Source: Capillidium heterosporum (lineage: Eukaryota > Entomophthoromycota > Entomophthoromycetes > Entomophthorales > Capillidiaceae). Taken from it: a stretch of DNA of 64,000 nt. The notes beneath the pieces were generated by a model. It searched no databases and was not told where the DNA came from. It was given only the letters and a program-made list of their open reading frames with translations. Made by a program: the position numbers and the translations under genes. This document shows positions 58,806-64,000 of this stretch, in pieces. Where the stretch lies: positions 1,364,001-1,428,000 of the forward strand of contig WBMQ01000004.1 in assembly GCA_016630905.1 (NCBI GenBank). The letters run 5' to 3'. Position 1 is the first letter of the stretch. Every line of letters begins with the position of its first letter.

Positions 58806-59980
58806 ATTTGTAATTATTATTTTGCTTTTGATAATTTTTAGTCAATATTGAAAATCTTGAGCTTTATATATACTGCTTTCATATAATTCGAGACTTTTTG
58901 TTAGTAGGCTCCTGAACTTAGTGTCTGAAGGTACTCAGGTTGCTAGGAGTAAAGTTTTAGTATGCATTTTTAGTTGAGCTAAATTTGCTACAACGCAGGT
59001 TACATAAGCCTTTGATATTCTATCACTAATTCAAACCTCTGTCGATCACTTGAGAAGTTTTCTCAGGATCATAAAAATTTGGTCTAGATAACTTTAGCAG
59101 ACTTAGGATTATGATGGTAGTAAAACAAGTGTTCTAACTAGACATATTTTCCTACAACCACCTTTCAGGTTTCTTTTGACGTTCTAGATCTTTGAAACGT
59201 AGATGAATTCTAGGGTAGATTGCAATCCAAAGATTTTCAACTCCATTCAATAAACAAATGGCATGAGCTAATGGTTAAATTTATAATATATTTAAAACTA
59301 GTTTTCGTATTAGTTTTTTATTATAGTTAGTAAAGTTTCTAGGCTTATAGTAGAATGTAAAACGAAATGGTATCAAGAATTTCTAAAATCAAAGCTTCAA
59401 AATTGGTATACGATATAGTTCTCAGATAGAAAGTCAGCCTTATACCCACTAAAACCTATTTTATAAAAGGTTTGTTATATTGGAGATATAGCTATTAATT
59501 TAAGTTAAAGGTTACATGATTTTAGCTTCTCATTTGATTTTATACTACATCCCTTTGTACATATATTTATAAAGCATATAAAGTTTTATTTTCGTTTAAG
59601 TAACACATTTAACTTTAATAGTAAATTGACATCAAAGCATTCATATATATACATACTATACTGAATACGTTTAGTCATATTTTATCAAATTCCAACATAA
59701 GAAATCAATAAAAAAATATATTTAGCTTTATTTTTTTGAAGTTAATATAGTTTTAATCGATCGTTATATGGAAAGAGATGTCACAAAACCACTGTATAAG
59801 TACATAGTGGTATCTATTAGGTAGTATCTATCACATATATTCGATTCCTTACATTATTTTATCCTACAGGCACAATATACCTTATCTCAAGCTATCTTTA
59901 TTTTCATTTGCTACGAGCTTTTAAATGCTAAAATTACCTATAAAAATTTATCTACTTTCCTATATATATGTGTATTTCTA
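58806..59980. other. intergenic region with tyrosinase promoter
   Basis: Minus-strand TATATAAAG at 58862-58870 lies 57 bases before the tyrosinase ATG. The rest holds no recognised gene. Confidence 0.45.
58862..58870 (-). promoter_or_regulatory. TATA box of the tyrosinase gene
   Basis: TATATAAAG on the minus strand, 57 bases upstream of the start codon at 58805. Confidence 0.55.
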
Positions 59981-61259
59981 ATGGCAATATCCTTAACAAC
60001 CTATTATCTCAGCATAAAAATATTCAGTTATAGTTTTAGTTTCTATACATTCGTAAAGGTACATACCGATTGCTATGTACTTTTCATTACCATTTTAAAG
60101 CTTCTGGATGTCGTAGATAAACTTTTGAGAGGCGAGAGCACTGGGGACCTAGCGTCAAATAAGAATACCAATAAAATTACTGAAATAGTACATGAAAGGA
60201 AAATATCTAATAATAAAAAAGCCGGTAAGATATATAGCTATTCGATATCTAACTTTTGAATTTTAGTAATGGAGTCAAAAGAAAACTACAACAATCAATC
60301 TAACTACCAAAGGCACAACAACATCGTCGTATTTTTCATTGTAAAGGAGTTAAGTAAGCTTTATTTTATAACCAACCTTCTAGTATCTTACTAGATTTAT
60401 TTGGGAGACTATTCCATACCAACAAACCAAAGTTTTGTATAGTCGACTATGGATGCAGTAACAGGTACAATAATGTTCTTTTCATAAATATGCTTTCTGG
60501 GTTGAGTTTAGATAGAGTAGTAATGTTCTTCCAAATCATTCTTAACGATCTGCCTAGTAACGATTTCAACCAAGTACTTTAATATTTAGATGGTCCTAAA
60601 GTTTCCTATAGCTTCCTACTCATATTTCCAACGAACTCTAAGTTGAACATCAATACCTGCCAATGGACGTTCCTTTTATGACCGGGTCATGGCTAACAAT
60701 TTGATAAATCTTGTTACATCCTTGTTTATCTTGTATTGGTTACCAAAAATGGCACCTCTATCTCAAACCATAATCCCTCATAACAATTCAGTTATTGAGG
60801 AGGCAAATCAGTTTGTCGATCTAACTCGTGAGGCTTTAGATACGTTTCTGCAAGTTTGAGCTTTCGTGCTGAAATCGGATGGATACCTTATCATCAACAT
60901 TCCATCGGTTAAAGAACATTTCCAGTATGTCGATCTGAAGTAATGGCAGTTTTTGAAAGCAAAGAAGCTTACCTATTTACTGGAGAAATGAAGCTGAGGT
61001 TATCAAATCTTTGGACAGGGTCAGTAACTACTTTGACATCGTGCACAAGAATAGATTACCAGAAACTGAAGTATTTTTCGATATGCTCATTCTCTACTCA
61101 GTCTTATACAGCAGTATCTATCATCAGATTGGATATGCTAATGATTTCGATGAGGAGATTGAACGGAAGGCTTTCGTTGATGATTTTACAAAGTTCTTAT
61201 ATGATAGCTATCTCAGCTGTAAGATGGATTGCTATTTGATCACTTTGAAATATAAATAA
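59981..61259 (+). pseudogene. decayed SABATH-type carboxyl methyltransferase
   Basis: Fragments follow the SABATH (Methyltransf_7) order. ENYNNQSNYQR is the N-terminal substrate-helix pattern, FCIVDYGCSN the SAM-binding loop, ILNDLPSNDFN a highly diagnostic block, SFYDRVMANNLINLVTS the PGSFY-like region with YWLPKMAP, then LKSDGYLIIN. Probable introns remain at 60225-60266 and within 60350-60530. Breaks include TAA at 60580-60582, a frame change near 60655-60664, TGA at 60857-60859 (where the family has Arg, so a CGA-to-TGA change is likely) and TAA at 60941-60943. The last piece (FDIVHKNRLPETEVFFD and onward to 61259) is in another frame. An upstream frame from 59981 may be its first exon. 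SABATH enzymes are mainly known from plants. Confidence 0.65.
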
Positions 61260-61658
61260 ATATACCGATATATATGTTGCTATTTCTAGTTTTATATCTA
61301 CAATTTTGACTAATAGAATGAAAGGATTTAAATATAAGAAAGGTTGCTATACTTTGAAGCTGTTTTTGCCTATTGTAAAGTCATTTCACTTAATGGTTTA
61401 ACGTGCTTGTAAGATAATTTCGTATACATATATATGAGATGCGGTGTGAAGTTAATATATATACTAAATACAGCCTGTTTAAAATACTAATGATTTTGGT
61501 AAAATGAGATGAGATACTAATAAGAGAACTACTACCTATTTGAAAATAAAAAGATGTCACTCATATACGAGTAGGTGAAATAAAATTAAATAATAAAAAA
61601 TTGAAGTCTCAAATAAATACAATCTAAAACTTAGACCTTTTGATGTCTATAGCTAAAT
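61260..61658. other. intergenic region
   Basis: AT-rich 3' flanks of the decayed methyltransferase and the small membrane protein gene. Confidence 0.4.
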
Positions 61659-61988
61659 TTATTGATCCTTCTTCTCTTCATCCGTATTCTTAGTTAGCCT
61701 GGCCTCTGGAGTCGTAAAGATATCGTCAGGGTGGAAAGGCTTTCTCTTAGGGAACCAGGTATCTAAAAAGCTAGGTTCTTGAGGTGCTGCCTCCTGCTCC
61801 TCTTTAACTTCACTTTGACCTTCATTTTCAATCTGCCCTTGGGTGGCTTCAGCTTGTTTCTTATTCATCTCTTTGGCCTTTATGCCAGCTCTAATGTAGA
61901 TCCATATTATTATAATGGCGAACGATATATACTTGTCGTAAGGTCTTGTTATATCTATCAGGTAGGTTAAGGTCGATCCAAGTGACAT
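61659..61988 (-). CDS. small single-pass membrane protein, unknown
   Basis: A single exon encodes 109 residues. One hydrophobic helix (YISFAIIIIWIYIRAGI) near the N-terminus is followed by a charged, Glu/Gln-rich region (KQAEATQGQIENEGQ) and a C-terminal block FLDTWFPKRKPFHPDD that looks conserved in type, being rich in aromatic and Pro residues. Codon use fits real genes here. I do not recognise the family; small ER or mitochondrial membrane proteins have this layout. Confidence 0.6.
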   Translation of the reverse strand: MSLGSTLTYLIDITRPYDKYISFAIIIIWIYIRAGIKAKEMNKKQAEATQGQIENEGQSEVKEEQEAAPQEPSFLDTWFPKRKPFHPDDIFTTPEARLTKNTDEEKKDQ

Positions 61989-62529
61989 CTTGTTGTAGCT
62001 GTGGAGGGTTGTTGGTTCAAGTTTAGTTTCCTCACCAAGTGGTCAAGACAATTTATAGCTTTGATTTGGAATTCTTGAAAACTGGGAATAATTTGTTGGA
62101 TTAGATACTGAAATAAGCCAATTGTAGATAGTTATCGTTGCACGACTTCCAAGAGAATACTAATAGGCTTGTGGTGTAAAAGTTGTGTTTACAATAACTG
62201 TACCAATTAAATCCTCCAAAGATTTCTGCAAAATGCAAATTTCCAAAGGTAAAAATTTTGCAAACACCTATAATATACAGCTAAGTATCATATTGTTTGG
62301 AGAACTTGGAATTCATTCCAAGAAAACCACGGATGCCTATCAAATTAAAATAGGCTATTTTGCTAAAGAATAGCAGTTGATTTGTAGACATTCGTTAAGC
62401 CCGTGACAAGTTATGTGAGAAATGATCAAATTTTTGTAAAAAATTTACTGACAGTATCAACCAGACCTCCAAAAACTTTTTCATCAGCCTAGCCGTGATA
62501 GGAAAGGAAAGTTTGAGGAGATAGGTGCA
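61989..62529. other. intergenic divergent spacer
   Basis: It separates the starts of the small membrane protein and the polymerase gene; only short frames are present. Confidence 0.4.
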
Positions 62530-64000
62530 ATGGCTTTCAACACGGTAAGACGCGAAATCGAATTTAGAAAACCTGGTAAGAAGTTCCAGTACCCCGAACT
62601 ACAGAAAATAACTTTGGCCCATGTCGAGTCCTTTAACAACCTATTCAAGTGCGATGACAAAGATAAGCGCGGTCTGTTGGAACGAGCGATTGCCAATCTA
62701 CGTCCCAGAGTCTTCTACGAAAACCCAAATGCTGAACCTGGCCAACCCAACAATTTAATCAAGATGTGGATTGAGTCGGTCAGTGTCGGCAATCCAGTTA
62801 AAGAAGACAAGGAAACTTATGTAGAGGATCGGTTCGCCTACCCAACCGAGGCCAGAGAACGAAAGGTATCTTATTGTGGCAAATTAACAGCAACTGTTTG
62901 CTGGCAATTCAATGATTCCCCAGTCGAATCGGAAGTCAAAAGTTTCGGTGACTTACCAATTATGGTACGTTCTTCAAAGTGCAACACTCACAGCATGACC
63001 CCCAAGGACTTGGTGAAGCACAAGGAGGAGGCTGATGAGATGGGTGGATACTTTGTCATCAACGGTAACGAGAAGATTATTCGTCTGTTAGTCAATACCC
63101 GCCGTAACCATGTATTGGTTATCGAAAGGCCTTCATACGAAAACAGAGGGCCTTCCTTCACCAAGTACGGTGCTATCGTCCGTTCGGTTCGTAACGATGA
63201 AACCTCAAAGACGGTGACAATTCATCTCCTCAAAGACGGTAACTGTATCTTCAAATTCTATAACAACAAGCGCGAGTACCTGATCCCGGCTATGCTGATT
63301 ATGAAGTGTCTGTTTGAGGCTAGTGACCAGGATATCTTCGATGCCATTGTCAAGGGAGACCTGGAAAATACGTTCTATTTGGATCGTGTTGAGATTCTGC
63401 TTCGTAGCTTCAAGGAACTCTCGTTGTATACCCGAGCTCAATGCTTAGATTACTTGGGTGGTAAATTCCGACCAGCCTTCAACTACGCTGAGAACTGGAC
63501 CAACCGACAAGTTGCTGAGGCCATCCTTGAGGACGTTGTATTTGTACATTTAGACAATGACTTGGATAAGTTCAACCTGTTGACCTTTGCCATCCGCAAG
63601 CTATATTCGACGGCATCCGGGGACATCTGTAAGGACAACTTAGATACCCCTCAGTTCCAGGAAGTATTGCTGGGTGGTCATTTGCTTAACGCCTTACTCA
63701 AGGAGCGATTCGACGATTACTTGCTTTTCTTACAGAACAACATGCGCACCGACTTTTAGACGTAAGGCTAAGCATTACGAACTGACATCCCGCTATATGT
63801 CCAAGTTGCTATCGATGTCCGCTGCAGACATAGGCGCCAAAGTCTACTTCTTCTTGGCCACTGGTAATCTCATATCCAAGACTGGACTAGATCAGATGCA
63901 GGCCTCCGGTTACACAATCACCGCCGAGAAGTTAAACTACCTTCGTTACATTTCCCATTTCCAGTGTATTCACAGAGGTGCCTTTTTTACCGAGATGAAA
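62530..64000 (+). CDS. rpa2: RNA polymerase I second-largest subunit (Rpa135 type), 3' partial, one +1 frame break
   Basis: The first 490 or so residues of an Rpb2-class subunit are present. Motifs include LTLAHVESFNNLF-like start sequence (ITLAHVESFNNLF), YPTEARERKVSYCGKLTATV, LPIMVRSSKCNTHSM, EADEMGGYFVINGNEKIIRL, and, near the window end, FLATGNLISKTGLDQM and FQCIHRGAFF. These match Pol I rather than Pol II or III subunits, which transcribe other gene sets; Pol I makes the large rRNA precursor in the nucleolus. The zero frame stops at TAG (63757-63759), right after NNMRTDF; the protein continues in the +1 frame with RRKAKHYELTSRYMSKLL. No intron fits. The gene should be essential, so a plain inactivating mutation is unlikely unless a second copy exists. 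Confidence 0.93.

Noticed and set aside
59981-61259. DFTKFL in the decayed methyltransferase read as a receptor tail
   Set aside because: The surrounding residues match the C-terminal part of the methyltransferase pseudogene, and the motif is internal rather than terminal, so the likeness to receptor tails is chance.
1-64000. CRISPR arrays, prophage, bacterial operons
   Set aside because: Spliceosomal introns, TATA and polyadenylation signals and fungal proteins throughout show eukaryotic nuclear DNA; no direct-repeat arrays were seen.

Overview
The window looks like a piece of an AT-rich nuclear genome from an early-diverging filamentous fungus. Genes are compact. Introns are numerous and tiny (mostly 35-76 nt, GTAA/GTAT donors, TTAG-type acceptors). 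Proteins are fungal-type (Pfa4 palmitoyltransferase, Sfm1, ELO elongase, Brc1-like BRCT protein, tyrosinase) alongside genes uncommon in Dikarya (cobalamin adenosyltransferase, Kunitz inhibitor, a cluster of divergent seven-helix receptors). An entomophthoralean such as Conidiobolus is my best guess, but this is inference; the sequence alone does not name the species.

Layout. 1-1.3 kb: the 3' part of a kelch-repeat membrane protein. 2.2-4.4 kb: a 12-cysteine secreted protein and decayed coding fragments. 4.7-14.2 kb: three low-complexity proteins that each end in a CsbD-like domain, two of them divergently transcribed, interrupted by Sds22, a twin-CX9C protein and an ABHD13/Bem46 hydrolase. 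15.6 kb: a small probable GPI protein. 18-22.7 kb: a KDM5-type histone demethylase. 23-25.8 kb: mitochondrial-type cobalamin adenosyltransferase and an eleven-exon NAD(H) kinase with an 8-nt microexon. 26.5 kb: a secreted Kunitz protein. 27.7-35.1 kb: ataxin-3-like Josephin protease, Pfa4, HPRT, a membrane protein and a mannose-6-phosphate-receptor homologue. 36.2-45.2 kb: four paralogous seven-helix receptors in alternating orientation. 45.7-52.3 kb: tRNA-Gln, G-patch protein, Sfm1, Brc1/Rtt107-like protein, tRNA-Cys and ELO elongase. 55.3-58.8 kb: secreted GMC oxidoreductase and secreted tyrosinase, both intronless. 60-61.3 kb: a decayed SABATH-type methyltransferase. 61.7-64 kb: a small membrane protein and the 5' part of the RNA polymerase I second-largest subunit.

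Most genes are independent housekeeping or surface functions. The groups worth reading together are the CsbD-tailed proteins, the receptor cluster and the secreted oxidative enzymes. A striking feature is that seven otherwise healthy genes (kelch, KDM5, Kunitz, M6P receptor, receptor B, tyrosinase, RNA polymerase I subunit) each carry exactly one reading-frame break, always of the +1 type. Four of the breaks lie directly at a zero-frame stop codon. Residual one-base insertion errors in the assembly are the conservative explanation; +1 programmed frameshifting is the interesting one. Exon coordinates were worked out by hand from splice signals and homology.
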